Below are positions 8,878 to 18,489 of a stretch of 64,000 bases of DNA, in pieces. A program made the position numbers and the translations under genes. Positions within the stretch are counted from its first letter, which is position 1. Every line of letters begins with the position of its first letter. This DNA is from CBFIDA01 sp965661085. GTDB lineage: Bacteria; Pseudomonadota; Gammaproteobacteria; Comchoanobacterales; Comchoanobacteraceae. The stretch lies in assembly GCA_965661085.1 (NCBI GenBank), contig CBFIDA010000001.1:62001-126000 (forward strand), written 5' to 3'. The notes beneath the pieces are model-generated. The model was not told the DNA's origin. It saw only the letters and a list, made by a program, of their open reading frames with translations, and ran no database searches.

Positions 8878-10221
8878 TCACAGATCTCGCTTATATTTCA
8901 GATACCACTGTGCCAACAACCGCCCCTGAAGCCTCAAGAGCGTGATGTAGTCGGTCAAGTACGCAATCTTCAGATTGATGAGGGTTTGTTGATCGGTGGT
9001 GACCGCTTGCTGTTTGATGGTCACATCAAGCGCGGATGCCATGCCATAACGATTCTTTTTGACAACCAAATCATAGTTTTTTCGGCTCAACTCTAAGGTT
9101 TGTGCCTGCATGTCGATTTGCGCCTGTTTTGATTTGAGTGTGTGCCATATGTTCAAAATATCTCGACGATTGTTGCGTATGGCATTTTTTAGGGCCTGTT
9201 TGGCCTGACGATACGCCACATCGCTGGCCACCCACGCTGCATGTCGATCCTTGTGCCCAAGTGGCACCGACCACTGTACATCGACAGTGGTTTGATGGGC
9301 CTGGCCTGTCTGACCCGTCACATCCAATTGTGGCCGCAAATTGTCTTGCGCGATTTGCTTGTTGCGTACAGCCATGGTGACACCCAACCTGGCCATTTGG
9401 ATGTCCGCATTGGCTTTCAAACCCAAAGCAAGGCAGGTCTTGATTTTGGGCAATTTGAAAAACTGCTCGACATGCAGTTTTTCATCCAAACGTATGTTGC
9501 TGCTTTCCGGCAAACCAAGTTGTGACAACAAATTTTTAATGGCAGCATTGATGTTGTTTTTTTGGGTTTCAAGACCCAGTTGATAGCGCACCAATTGGCC
9601 CTTTTGCTCAATCAAACTGGCACGTGCCAATTGTCCAGCGTTGACTTTGATTTGATAACGCTTGAACGTTTGTTGCACTTGCTTGAAACCCAACTGCTGC
9701 ACAGCATAGCTTTGTTTGGCCTGAATCACAGCCCAATAAGCTTGAAGTGTCTTGGCAATCAAATCATTCAACCCATTGAGCTCTGTCAACTGTTGTTGTC
9801 GATAACTGTCTGTTGCGTTGTCAATGGCCCAATGACCTTGATGAAAACCTCGTAACAGCGGTTGTTTGATGGTCAGTTGCGCTGTGGGCCCCAAGTCGGT
9901 TTTGGGTTGCCATGAAGCATCTAAGGTGGCCCCACTTCGGAATGTTTGATGGACCGAAAATCCTGCTTGATACGTGTTGGCCTGTGCACGCGCATGTTGC
10001 AAGGCGCCGGACATGGTCCATTTAGGCACATATTGATCAAGTGTGGTCACATACGCGTTGTGATTCAACTGTTTTGTCAACTGAAGATCTATGGCTTGTG
10101 GGCTGCGTTTCAGCGCCAAATAAACGGCCTCATCGGTCGTCAACATCGGGGGGCGGCTGCCAAAACTTGTGACACAAAGCAGGCAGAGCATCACCACACG
10201 ATATGGACATGTGAAACACAT
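8878..10221 (-). CDS. TolC-like outer-membrane efflux protein
   Basis: A 447-aa OEP-family protein expected to trimerise into an outer-membrane channel and periplasmic tunnel. It shows the two long helical repeats of the family, including the YDLVVKKNRYGMASALDVTI segment characteristic of the second repeat. The ATG at 10221 is preferred because GAGGA lies seven bases before it and it gives a clean signal peptide (hydrophobic stretch VVMLCLLCVTSFG). In-frame starts at 10248 and 10275 lack a ribosome site. It is first in the export operon with the adaptor, ATPase and permease. Confidence 0.85.
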   Translation of the reverse strand: MCFTCPYRVVMLCLLCVTSFGSRPPMLTTDEAVYLALKRSPQAIDLQLTKQLNHNAYVTTLDQYVPKWTMSGALQHARAQANTYQAGFSVHQTFRSGATLDASWQPKTDLGPTAQLTIKQPLLRGFHQGHWAIDNATDSYRQQQLTELNGLNDLIAKTLQAYWAVIQAKQSYAVQQLGFKQVQQTFKRYQIKVNAGQLARASLIEQKGQLVRYQLGLETQKNNINAAIKNLLSQLGLPESSNIRLDEKLHVEQFFKLPKIKTCLALGLKANADIQMARLGVTMAVRNKQIAQDNLRPQLDVTGQTGQAHQTTVDVQWSVPLGHKDRHAAWVASDVAYRQAKQALKNAIRNNRRDILNIWHTLKSKQAQIDMQAQTLELSRKNYDLVVKKNRYGMASALDVTIKQQAVTTDQQTLINLKIAYLTDYITLLRLQGRLLAQWYLKYKRDL

Positions 10222-10400
10222 ACAAGATTCCTCGAAACATCTTGTCATTGTGCATGAACCCCACTGAAAACTCAATACTGTTGATGCCTCAGGCTGTCAC
10301 ACACAGGCAACACATGCTTTCCATTTGTTTGAGGCATGCAAACGCACGGCAGCTCAAACTCTGACCATGCTCTGTATGCATGACAAGCACCATTTTTAGC

Positions 10401-12023
10401 CTAAAATGTCATCATTTCTAATGTACGGTGGTCCATTTGGATCTTGTGGCCTGTGGCTGCGACATGCGCCTCATGTGTTTTAGGTGAGACCAGCACCTTC
10501 ATGCCTCCCACCCACAAGACGCACCCCAGCACCATGCCCAAACACAATGTTGGCCATGTTTGTGGCTTTGGCGCTTGCACAATCACAGGCGGCGATTGAC
10601 GCGTCGACTGTGCCAAAAAACGATGCACCATTTCTGGCAACTCTGGACATTGTTCCAACCAAATGGGCAATCGCGTTTTACTTTTTTCAACAAAACCAGA
10701 CCATCCCATCTGTGACTTCACCCACTTTTCTAAGATGGGATGGGCCGTTTCCCATAAATTCAACTCTGGATACAAACGTCGCCCCAAAGATTCAACATTG
10801 AGCAACGTTTTTTGCAACAAGATCAATTGTGGCTGAATGTCGGTATGAAATTGACGCGCAATGCGCAACAACTGCATGAACAACAAGCCAAAAGAAATGT
10901 CTTTCAGTGGCTTGGCAAAAATGGGCTCACAGACCGATCGAATGGCGGCTTCAAATTGGTCGATCCGTGTGTTGGCAGGCACCCAACCCGACTCAACATG
11001 CAGCAGGGCCACCCGCCTATAATCTCGCTTAAAAAACGCCAACAGATTTTCAGCAATGTAGCGCTGATCTGTGGGGCTGAGTGCGCCCATGATGCCAAAA
11101 TCCACCAGCACATATCCTGGGTTTTTGGGGTCACGCACATCGACAAAAATATTGCCTGGATGCATGTCGGCATGGAAAAAACTGTGCTGCAACACTTGTG
11201 TGAAAAAGAGATCCACCCCACGCTTGGCCAACAAAGCCATGTCGACACCCGCACGCTTGAGCGCCTCGACATCGCTGATGCGTATGCCATCGACTCTGTC
11301 CATCACCATCATGTTGTCACGGCAATGGTCCCAGTACACTGCCGGCACTTTTAAAGGATGCTCATCTGGGAAATGGCGTTTCAAGGTCATGGCATTGGCG
11401 GCTTCCGTGCGCAAACACAGCTCTTGCTGCAAGCTGTATTCCAATTCGGCCACCACAGACACTGGCTTGATGCGTGCCGCATCAGGCAGTAAGCGGTGCA
11501 ACAGATGTGCCACACCATACAAACAACGCAAATCACGTTTGATTTTTTTATGAATGCCCGGTCGCAACAGTTTGACCACCACCTCGGCCCCATCTGCTTT
11601 CAGCTTTGCAGCATGGACTTGTGCAATGGAGGCTTGTGCCAAAGGTGTCAACTCAAAATTCTCAAAGACGGCTTCAACTGGCTGACCGAGGGCTTGTTGC
11701 ACCAATGTCACCGCCTCCTCGCCAGGAAATGGTGTCACGGCATCTTGCAACAATGCCAATGCAGCGACCACATCTTCTGGCAGAACATCATAACGCACCG
11801 ACAACAACTGACCAAACTTCACCCATATTGGCCCCAATCGCTCCAGTGCCATGCGCAAACGCTGTCCACGTGCCATGGTTGCAATCATGCGATGCTGACG
11901 CGACCAAAGGCATGCATGCACCCAACGTGACGGCAACCACCAGCGTTCACCCCAAACAAAAGCATCCAAACGAAAAAGCAAGAAAAGGGCCAAAACTCGA
12001 CCCCCATAAAACAAAGCATACAT
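10401..12023 (-). CDS. ubiB: Ubiquinone biosynthesis protein UbiB (atypical kinase/ATPase)
   Basis: UbiB is a membrane-bound ADCK/COQ8-type atypical kinase-fold ATPase needed for ubiquinone synthesis. The 540-aa product has the extended KxGQ motif (GPIWVKFGQLLSVR, about 65-78), the A-rich loop ASIAQVH (about 130), the catalytic-loop region HADMHPGN and VLVDFG, and a C-terminal hydrophobic stretch (near 490-510) that anchors it. GGAGG sits six bases before the ATG. It is the last gene of the ubiE-ubiJ-ubiB operon, the standard gammaproteobacterial order. Confidence 0.95.
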   Translation of the reverse strand: MYALFYGGRVLALFLLFRLDAFVWGERWWLPSRWVHACLWSRQHRMIATMARGQRLRMALERLGPIWVKFGQLLSVRYDVLPEDVVAALALLQDAVTPFPGEEAVTLVQQALGQPVEAVFENFELTPLAQASIAQVHAAKLKADGAEVVVKLLRPGIHKKIKRDLRCLYGVAHLLHRLLPDAARIKPVSVVAELEYSLQQELCLRTEAANAMTLKRHFPDEHPLKVPAVYWDHCRDNMMVMDRVDGIRISDVEALKRAGVDMALLAKRGVDLFFTQVLQHSFFHADMHPGNIFVDVRDPKNPGYVLVDFGIMGALSPTDQRYIAENLLAFFKRDYRRVALLHVESGWVPANTRIDQFEAAIRSVCEPIFAKPLKDISFGLLFMQLLRIARQFHTDIQPQLILLQKTLLNVESLGRRLYPELNLWETAHPILEKWVKSQMGWSGFVEKSKTRLPIWLEQCPELPEMVHRFLAQSTRQSPPVIVQAPKPQTWPTLCLGMVLGCVLWVGGMKVLVSPKTHEAHVAATGHKIQMDHRTLEMMTF

Positions 12024-12025
12024 GG

Positions 12026-12646
12026 TTAATCCTCCGATTGTGGTGAGCGCCGATTACAAATTTGCTCCAAACGCGCAAGCCGTTCACGGCAATCGGTGAC
12101 ACGCGCTGAAAACGCTTCCACTTCGGCCTGTGTCACCACCACTCCCATTTCATCTCTGACCAAGCCGACACTTTGTCGCTCTATGAATCCAAAGATCCGA
12201 CGCATGCCTCCGCGCACAGCTTGCACACACGCACCCAAACCATATGCTGGACCTTCACCCAAGTGACGTGCCACCAAACGATCCAGTGGCACATCCACTT
12301 CGGACAACACCTGACGCCATGCCATCGCACAGGCAACGTCTCCGCGCATCTGGATGCCCTGGGGTGCATGATGCCCACCTCCACGACGGCTCGACACCGC
12401 CATCAAAAAAATATCGACGCTGCGGCCACTGAGGGTGGCATCGACGTCGACACTTTGGTCAAAGGGCCGCACAATCATCTGGGCGTCATGATACCCAATC
12501 AAGCCATGGATCGGTAAATCCGTCAATGTCAATGCAATCCATTTGCCTTCAAGGGGTGCCAAGACTTTTTGATTCTCTGGATTGGATGCCAAAACTTGGT
12601 CCAATGCACGTGATAAAACTTCACCAAAAGCATCTTGCATGATCAT
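12026..12646 (-). CDS. ubiJ: Ubiquinone biosynthesis accessory factor UbiJ (SCP2 domain)
   Basis: A 206-aa protein between ubiE and ubiB, the position of ubiJ (formerly yigP). The N-terminal half is an SCP2-like lipid-binding domain (Gly/Asp-rich stretch around IQMRGDVACAMAWRQVL), and the C-terminus contains a predicted helix near 165-195. UbiJ binds ubiquinone intermediates in the Ubi metabolon and works with UbiK, whose gene is also in this window at about 47 kb. The start overlaps the ubiE stop by ATGA. Sequence conservation of UbiJ is low, so synteny carries much of the call. Confidence 0.85.
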   Translation of the reverse strand: MIMQDAFGEVLSRALDQVLASNPENQKVLAPLEGKWIALTLTDLPIHGLIGYHDAQMIVRPFDQSVDVDATLSGRSVDIFLMAVSSRRGGGHHAPQGIQMRGDVACAMAWRQVLSEVDVPLDRLVARHLGEGPAYGLGACVQAVRGGMRRIFGFIERQSVGLVRDEMGVVVTQAEVEAFSARVTDCRERLARLEQICNRRSPQSED

Positions 12647-13392
12647 ACGCGACTCCCCACATGAATGGTGACGGCACCACCTGCCATCAAATGATACCGA
12701 ACGCCGACAAAACCAGCCGTTTCAAACCAAGCAGCAAAAGTGTCTTGATCTGGATGACGCCGTATCGATTCCACCAAATAATCGTAGGCCTCACGGTCGT
12801 TGGCCACCCAAGCGCCCATGGGTGGGATCACATGAAATGAATACGCATCATACAACGGCTTGAGCGCTTGAATTTGCATGGCAGAAAACTCCAAAACCAC
12901 CAAACGCCCACCGGGCTTCAAACACCGCCAAGCTTCAGACAAGGCACGATCCACATGCGTCATATTGCGCATGCCAAAAGCACAAATCATGCGATCAAAG
13001 GATTGGTCGGCACAAGGCAACTGCTCACCATTGGCCAAAACAGGCTGGACTTTGGGCGCCATCAGCCCTGCATCAATCAAACGATCACGCCCCAAAGACA
13101 ACATCTCAGGATTGATGTCACTCATCCACACTGTCCCTGTGGTCAGGCGCTTGGCCATCAAACGTGTCAAATCACCTGTGCCTGCAGCCATTTCAAACAC
13201 ATGATGGTGGGGTTGCAGCCGCAAATGGGCAATGGCCTGTCGCTTCCAGACACGGTGCATGCCAAAAGACATCAGATCATTCATCACATCGTAACGCTTG
13301 GCCACACGCTCAAACACCGCATCCACACGTCTTTGTTTGTCACCCACATCAACATCTTCTCGACCAAAATGTGTGGTGCCACGCTGCGCCAT
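12643..13392 (-). CDS. ubiE: Demethylubiquinone/demethylmenaquinone C-methyltransferase UbiE
   Basis: A 249-aa class I SAM-dependent methyltransferase. It has the SAM-binding glycine motif (MAAGTGDLT), the UbiE signature segments YDVMNDLMSFGMHRVWK near the N-terminus and CAFGMRNMTHVDRAL, and the GGRLVVLEFS strand. It performs the C-methylation step of ubiquinone (and menaquinone, where made). First gene of ubiE-ubiJ-ubiB; an AAGGA ribosome site and a plausible promoter lie upstream. Confidence 0.96.
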   Translation of the reverse strand: MAQRGTTHFGREDVDVGDKQRRVDAVFERVAKRYDVMNDLMSFGMHRVWKRQAIAHLRLQPHHHVFEMAAGTGDLTRLMAKRLTTGTVWMSDINPEMLSLGRDRLIDAGLMAPKVQPVLANGEQLPCADQSFDRMICAFGMRNMTHVDRALSEAWRCLKPGGRLVVLEFSAMQIQALKPLYDAYSFHVIPPMGAWVANDREAYDYLVESIRRHPDQDTFAAWFETAGFVGVRYHLMAGGAVTIHVGSRV

Positions 13393-13728
13393 GCCGATTC
13401 CTTAAAAACAGATGCCTTCATTTTAGCACGTCCGCAACAGCTTCTGCAAAAGAACCTACCTGCAATTTTGGATGATGACAGACCAACCCCTCATTTTGAT
13501 TTTAAAATGGCCAGCTCAATTGCGATGCGCTGCAACCCAAAGATCCCCCATTCCAGATGATGCATCCATTTCACTTTCATTGCACCACCTCGCATGGCCA
13601 TATCGATGCACGCCATTGATGACATTGGCCCAGTTGCCACCCATGCCAAAAAACGCCAACACAAATCAGACTGAAGAGAAAAAGTGCCCCACGCAATCGG
13701 TATGCAGCTATGCTTTTCTTTCAACACT
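13393..13728 (-). other. Intergenic region upstream of ubiE; no convincing gene
   Basis: This 336-base gap holds the ubiE ribosome site and a likely ubiE promoter. A 78-codon minus-strand open frame (13491-13727) was examined: it has no recognisable family, no strong ribosome site and unremarkable composition, so it is not called. The half nearest the unknown membrane-protein gene shows nothing recognisable. Confidence 0.4.
13420..13449 (-). promoter_or_regulatory. Possible sigma-70 promoter of ubiE-ubiJ-ubiB
   Basis: Minus strand TTGCAG (13449-13444) and TAAAAT (13425-13420) are separated by 18 bases. The -10 box lies about 28 bases upstream of the ubiE ATG, with the AAGGA ribosome site between them. 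Match is decent but not perfect. Confidence 0.4.
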
Positions 13729-15771
13729 TTAGACTGATAGTTCGGGAGAATGGTCTCTTTTTTCTTCTAGCAAAGCTGGGGCGGGTATCCAAGTAGAGTT
13801 GGCATACGCACCCTGCTGACTGAAATCGGATGCCGCAACAGCGTTACCCTTACCATCTTGACGCTTTGCATCATCATCCTCAAACACCCCACCCAACACA
13901 GAAAACATCGCAAAATTTAAAGGCAAGCTACAAATGGCGATAAAACCCGTCAACCACATCGTCAGTGCCAAAGGCAATGCCAGCATCACACCAAATTGAA
14001 CCACCGCGAGACTTGCCACCATGGCAACAACCACACCACCCGACAGCTTGATCATGAAGTTGGCCGACACCGCGCCTTGTGCTTTCATGTGATAACCAAA
14101 GGATGAAAGCATCAACGTGACCATCATGGCCAGAATTGCCCATTGCGCGGTAAATGTCACAGCCATACCAGAGCCGTAAATCATGACACAAGACGCCACA
14201 ACACCAGCAGCAACAATGGCCAACGTTGCCAAACCAATGAAGCGCATGGCCTTTTTTCGATCGCCTTGGGCTTTACCCAACAACCTCATGAAGGCAATGC
14301 CTGATTTGCCCATCAACAAGCCCACGGCCAATGTCGTCAACAAACAAACAAACACATTCAGCGCCAGTGCTGTTAAACCAACGATGCCCCAAGCTGAAAG
14401 GATGTTGGCCATCATCAGCCATGTGAGTAAAACCATGCCCATGGTCATGATCGTGGTGAAAATCACATTCAGCAGCTTGCCACGCTCCAATGGTGTATCT
14501 TGAAGCCATGCTTTCAAAACCGATTCCACGCCATTGATGATCGACCTGCGTGTGACTTTTGTTGATGAATAGGCACCTGCACATGCCACCAAGACCAATA
14601 ACAAACCAGCCCAAAGCGGCAAACCAACCAAAGCCACAGGCAACACTTGCACAGACGAACCAATCAACAAAGCAATCAGTGCATTCAAACCCACAAACGT
14701 TGTGGCAACCATGATGAGTGGGTTGACCACAATGCCATTGATGGTACCAAACAAGTCCGCGAAAAAAACCGCCCAACTTTCACGTGCAGTCTTTTTTACC
14801 CGCACACTTTTTGCAACTTTCCCTTTAAAAGTATCCAGGTTAGAAATACCAGATTCATCTTCACTTTTAATTTCAAGACTTGTCAATTTTTTTATTCTGG
14901 CATACAAATGGAGCTCGATAGATTGAGCCCCAGCCTGAGCGCCCTGAAGTCTTTGCTCATCATGCCGCATGCTGTCCAGCAACAACATCACATCACAGAA
15001 TGCCTCAATTTTGGTATAATTTTTTTTCAATTGCGCAATTGCCCCTGGCTTCAACCTTAAGCCATTCAATTGATTGAATGCACCATTTTCGTTCTGAAGG
15101 TCTTGCCAAAAACTTTCTGCAAAATCAAGCACAGCATGATCTCGCTCCATTCGAAATGCAATGGTCGGAAACAGGCGCGTGCACACCCAGTTGGCCATCA
15201 ACATGATCATCACCACTGCAATCACAAACACATATGGACTTGCCAACACCAAATTGGGCGCCAGCACCAAAGCGATGGTCACAAAAGAGACCAATATTGA
15301 CATCATGGCCAAACGATAGTCGTTGTCATTGGGTTGCGTGGACTTGTCAAACAGGTTATCCCATTGTTTTTTCCAATAAGCATCCGTTTGCTGTGCGTAT
15401 GGATGGACATCATCCAACTTGTACATTTTATAATAAAAATAAAGTGCCACCATGAGCATGGGCACCAACAACACCCATCCAATGGCCGTCAAACTGCCAG
15501 CAAACAATCCCATGTTGATGCCCAATAGGGTTGTCGACACGATGCTTGCAAATGCCACCACCCACAACATCTTACGCCCAAACGATTGCAGCCAACCAGA
15601 ATTGATTTGCTTCTGTCGGTTTCCTGTTCCTGACATCACACATGCAATCTGAGTGCGCAAATCATCTTTGGGGTTATATGGATGAGGTTTTCTGCCTTGA
15701 TTCGGCTTGTTTCTTGTCTCAATAACCGATGCAGACAAATCGAGCAATTTATTGAAATAATCTTCTGTCAT
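13729..15771 (-). CDS. Large polytopic membrane protein of unknown function
   Basis: Not recognised. The 680-aa product has a charged N-terminal region (1-65), two hydrophobic hairpins (about 68-112 and 157-200), a soluble charged domain (about 205-345, containing a Leu/Asp/Lys-rich helical region), then a dense block of some eight or nine hydrophobic segments (about 345-630) and a hydrophilic tail. The order (few helices, cytoplasmic insert, many helices) is unlike common transporters, and no ATP-binding, catalytic or transport signature was seen. It stands alone, transcribed from a near-consensus promoter, beside IS remnants and a second unknown membrane protein. An envelope protein or a Dot/Icm-exported membrane protein are both possible; neither is shown. 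Confidence 0.75.
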   Translation of the reverse strand: MTEDYFNKLLDLSASVIETRNKPNQGRKPHPYNPKDDLRTQIACVMSGTGNRQKQINSGWLQSFGRKMLWVVAFASIVSTTLLGINMGLFAGSLTAIGWVLLVPMLMVALYFYYKMYKLDDVHPYAQQTDAYWKKQWDNLFDKSTQPNDNDYRLAMMSILVSFVTIALVLAPNLVLASPYVFVIAVVMIMLMANWVCTRLFPTIAFRMERDHAVLDFAESFWQDLQNENGAFNQLNGLRLKPGAIAQLKKNYTKIEAFCDVMLLLDSMRHDEQRLQGAQAGAQSIELHLYARIKKLTSLEIKSEDESGISNLDTFKGKVAKSVRVKKTARESWAVFFADLFGTINGIVVNPLIMVATTFVGLNALIALLIGSSVQVLPVALVGLPLWAGLLLVLVACAGAYSSTKVTRRSIINGVESVLKAWLQDTPLERGKLLNVIFTTIMTMGMVLLTWLMMANILSAWGIVGLTALALNVFVCLLTTLAVGLLMGKSGIAFMRLLGKAQGDRKKAMRFIGLATLAIVAAGVVASCVMIYGSGMAVTFTAQWAILAMMVTLMLSSFGYHMKAQGAVSANFMIKLSGGVVVAMVASLAVVQFGVMLALPLALTMWLTGFIAICSLPLNFAMFSVLGGVFEDDDAKRQDGKGNAVAASDFSQQGAYANSTWIPAPALLEEKRDHSPELSV

Positions 15772-15798
15772 AATTCTTATCTTTTTTTGATTTAATTC

Positions 15799-15827
15799 AT
15801 TATAGTCTAATTTTTTAAAATAGTCAA
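15799..15827 (-). promoter_or_regulatory. Near-consensus sigma-70 promoter for the 680-aa membrane protein
   Basis: On the minus strand TTGACT (15827-15822) and a perfect TATAAT (15804-15799) are separated by exactly 17 bases in a strongly AT-rich stretch, with the -10 box 27 bases upstream of the ATG at 15771. This is one of the best promoter matches in the window. Confidence 0.65.
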
Positions 15828-16149
15828 AAAATATGGTTGTGTCACGCTTTGCATGAGCCCTGACGCAAAAGCATCTCCATATGGAATCGCACTGTCACGA
15901 TGGGGCAAGCATGCCGCATCATGTTGTTTGAGGTCAGATCCGACATGCGCTGAAGCACGCCTGATAAAATCACTTACAGCAAAACCACCAATGATTCAAG
16001 GACCAGTCGATTCCCAAGTCTCTTCTTGCTTGGTGACCCATGCCTTTTTAGTCTTACTGTCAGGGGCGCTGATGGGTTGGAGGGCACCAGGTGCTTAGTC
16101 CCTCCTTGTGATGGTTTGGATCTATCACAAACCTTTCTGGTTCTTTTTG
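15828..16149 (+). other. Non-coding stretch upstream of the transposase remnant
   Basis: About 320 bases with no intact gene. Short open frames in several phases (for example 15853-16098 on plus) look like decayed sequence; part may be the left portion of the insertion element whose transposase remnant follows, but terminal inverted repeats could not be identified. No RNA gene seen. Confidence 0.35.
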
Positions 16150-16758
16150 CCAGCACTGAATGATGTATTGATATGGAAACTGCGTACAGGGGCACCTTGG
16201 CTGGATATTCCATATGAATTTTGTCCTTGAAAAACAGCTTATAATCGTTTTAACCGTTGGTCCTCAAAAGGTCTATGGGAGATTTTTTTGATTTACGAGG
16301 AGAAACTGACCAAGAATGGGTCTTCGCAGACGGAAGTTACGTTCGGGCTCATCAGCATGCGAGTGGCGCTCGGCGTTGCAAAGAAAGCGCAATGGGGCGT
16401 TCTCGAGGAGGCCCAACAACAAAGATACATATTGCCGCCGGTGCGCTGGGCAATCCTATCCGACTTCACCCAGGCACTGGCTCTTTTGGATGGCATGAAG
16501 ACCACAGCCATTCTGGCAGACATAGGGTATGATGCTGATTATATCGTGGATGCGGCGAACGCAATGGGCGCGGAGGCCGTGATACCACCAAAGTCGAATC
16601 GCAAGGCAGTCAGGTTTTTCGATAAAGACCTTTATAAAGCGCGCAATCTTATTGAGCGCATGTTCAATAAGATCAAGCACTTTCGTCGTGTTGCAACACG
16701 TTATGACAAAACAGCTTCGGCTTATCTTAGCTTTGTATTGGTTGCTGGAATCTGTTGA
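16150..16758 (+). pseudogene. Decayed IS5-family (IS427-like) transposase
   Basis: Translation across three frames gives consecutive pieces of one DDE transposase: KLRTGAPWLDIP near 16175 (followed by an in-frame TGA), then FADGSYVRAHQHASGAR and GRSRGGPTTKIH (16257-16480 frame), then ALALLDGMKTTAILAD, GYDADYIVDAA, IPPKSNRK and ARNLIERMFNKIKHFRRVATRYDK (16480-16758 frame). These are the catalytic-core landmarks of IS5-family, IS427-type transposases. At least one stop and two frame changes, plus a probable small deletion around 16476, make it inactive. It lies between two unknown membrane-protein genes, and its end abuts the 3' end of the downstream one. Confidence 0.85.
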
Positions 16759-16788
16759 TGGCTTAAATGAACCATTGTCGACACGCCC

Positions 16789-18324
16789 TCAGCCAACGCG
16801 TCTGCTGTGTGGTCCGGGTGTAAGAGAATATTTTGTTTCAGTTAGAGTTCGATTGCGAGCTTGGGGGGTTGATGTAGGTTGAGTGAGGTCGGAGTTATCC
16901 GACACAGAAATATGAGTGAAAAGTCGTCTCCCACCACCTGGCCACAGCGAGCAGCCACCTCCAGCCCCCCCTTGTTCTTTTTTCTGCTTCCCTGAGGCAC
17001 CACCCCTTGAGGCACCAGCCCTTGGGATATTTCCAGTACCAAGACTTGTAATCCTGCTGCCTCTGTGCGATTTTCGCGCAAAACACTTCGTGTCCAGTTC
17101 ATCAGAATCACACCCCATGCCCAGTACATTAGAATAGGACTCAGATTTAGTTTCGCCAGAAGAGGACACAAGTTTAGTTTCGCCCTGCCTCGCTTCATCT
17201 TCATCTGTCCCAACATTTAATGGTGGCATTTTGCTTTCTGTGGACTTCCTTTTAGCCTTAGCGCCGAAAACACCGCCTAAAAAGGCTCCACCAGGCATGT
17301 GCGTGATGACACTGGACATGGATTTTTGAAATTGGTTGGTGAAAGAACAACCATATGTAACGAACAAAATGACAAGCCACATGGCAATACACACCCAGCT
17401 CATGGCAGTAAAGAACGAAAGGGTGTTGGCCGCACTGTGCACCACCACAACCAACTGACCAGCGGTTGCGATCAACGGCAAAACATACCCATACCACTTT
17501 AACTCTGCTTTCTGTTCTGATCTCTGTGTGCCACCGAGGTATTCAAAGATGAAAGTACCGTACAGCGATGCTGCAGCAATGAATGTCAAAACGGCAACAG
17601 TCCATGCCAACAATCCATGAAAGGCATAAGGCATCGCAACGACGTATGTCATGAAGCTGATGGTATCTGGCACCATACTCAAAGCACTGTAATAAGCAAT
17701 GCAGGCAGATCCAAGGGCCGTAACCACAGCTGCAAATGTGGCAACACACCCCAAGACAGAAACTTGCCACTGCGTGCATGCGTCAATGATCTGATTACCG
17801 GCTTTGACGATACATTCAAAAGTTGTGCAAAATGCGTTTAATAGACCCGACAAGAAAAACACCACCACAAAAAAACCATACAAAAGTTGGTAGCAAAGAC
17901 CAGATACAGCAAGATTATGCAACAGCAAAGGCAATCCCAAAATACCGCTGCCACATACAACACATGCATTGGCAAACACATTGCAAGCAGCAACGGACTT
18001 CACAGCAAACGCAACATACCATCGCCACCAAGTGGCAGACGGTTCTGAGCCTGGTTCGACGCCATCTTCCTTGGGTGCAGCACCGATGATGGCTTTGTGG
18101 GTGCCACTGAAGTACACAAAAAACCAGCCCAAGCACACACACACGATGATCAGTGACATGATGATGTTCATGAATGGAGACACCGCAACACCAAAATAAA
18201 GCGCAGCATCAAAGAGTGACTTGTAAACATTCATGGATTGCGCAAGCGCCGCAGCCAGCATCACGCAAATGGCCACACCCAACAACAGGGTCGAAGTTAT
18301 GGAGTATTGGGCCTTGGATGACAT
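16789..18324 (-). CDS. Polytopic membrane protein of unknown function with Ser/Gly-rich tail
   Basis: Not recognised. From the ATG at 18324 (AAGG about nine bases upstream; the frame stays open to 18408) the product is 511 aa. About eight to ten hydrophobic segments fill residues 8-355, including an N-terminal helix (TLLLGVAICVMLAAALAQ), followed by a hydrophilic C-terminal tail of about 150 residues rich in Ser, Gly, Lys and Glu. The last residues run to within 31 bases of the decayed transposase, so the 3' end may have been replaced or truncated by the insertion. The layout of membrane block plus long cytoplasmic tail recalls the two membrane proteins around rph, but no clear sequence similarity was established. 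Confidence 0.65.
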   Translation of the reverse strand: MSSKAQYSITSTLLLGVAICVMLAAALAQSMNVYKSLFDAALYFGVAVSPFMNIIMSLIIVCVCLGWFFVYFSGTHKAIIGAAPKEDGVEPGSEPSATWWRWYVAFAVKSVAACNVFANACVVCGSGILGLPLLLHNLAVSGLCYQLLYGFFVVVFFLSGLLNAFCTTFECIVKAGNQIIDACTQWQVSVLGCVATFAAVVTALGSACIAYYSALSMVPDTISFMTYVVAMPYAFHGLLAWTVAVLTFIAAASLYGTFIFEYLGGTQRSEQKAELKWYGYVLPLIATAGQLVVVVHSAANTLSFFTAMSWVCIAMWLVILFVTYGCSFTNQFQKSMSSVITHMPGGAFLGGVFGAKAKRKSTESKMPPLNVGTDEDEARQGETKLVSSSGETKSESYSNVLGMGCDSDELDTKCFARKSHRGSRITSLGTGNIPRAGASRGGASGKQKKEQGGAGGGCSLWPGGGRRLFTHISVSDNSDLTQPTSTPQARNRTLTETKYSLTPGPHSRRVG

Positions 18325-18489
18325 AGGGTAAAACCTTATTTCATGCTCCATGACATGAATGTGATTGGATGCTGACAAAATTCTACCCAAGTAGCTTACA
18401 TCATCCATCAAAGATTTTCAAACGTGCCCAAAACACATTAAAAAACAGTCATCATAAGCACACAGGCCATGATCAACCTTAAAGAACCA

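Noticed and set aside
13491..13727. 78-codon minus-strand frame upstream of ubiE
   Set aside because: No strong ribosome site, no recognisable sequence; lies over the probable ubiE promoter region.
15853..16098. 81-codon plus-strand frame before the transposase remnant
   Set aside because: No family match and sits in apparently decayed sequence; not supportable as a gene.
13729..18324. The idea that one of the large membrane proteins is DotA
   Set aside because: DotA is about 1,000 aa with a large periplasmic loop near its N-terminus; neither protein has that size or layout, and no DotA landmark was seen.
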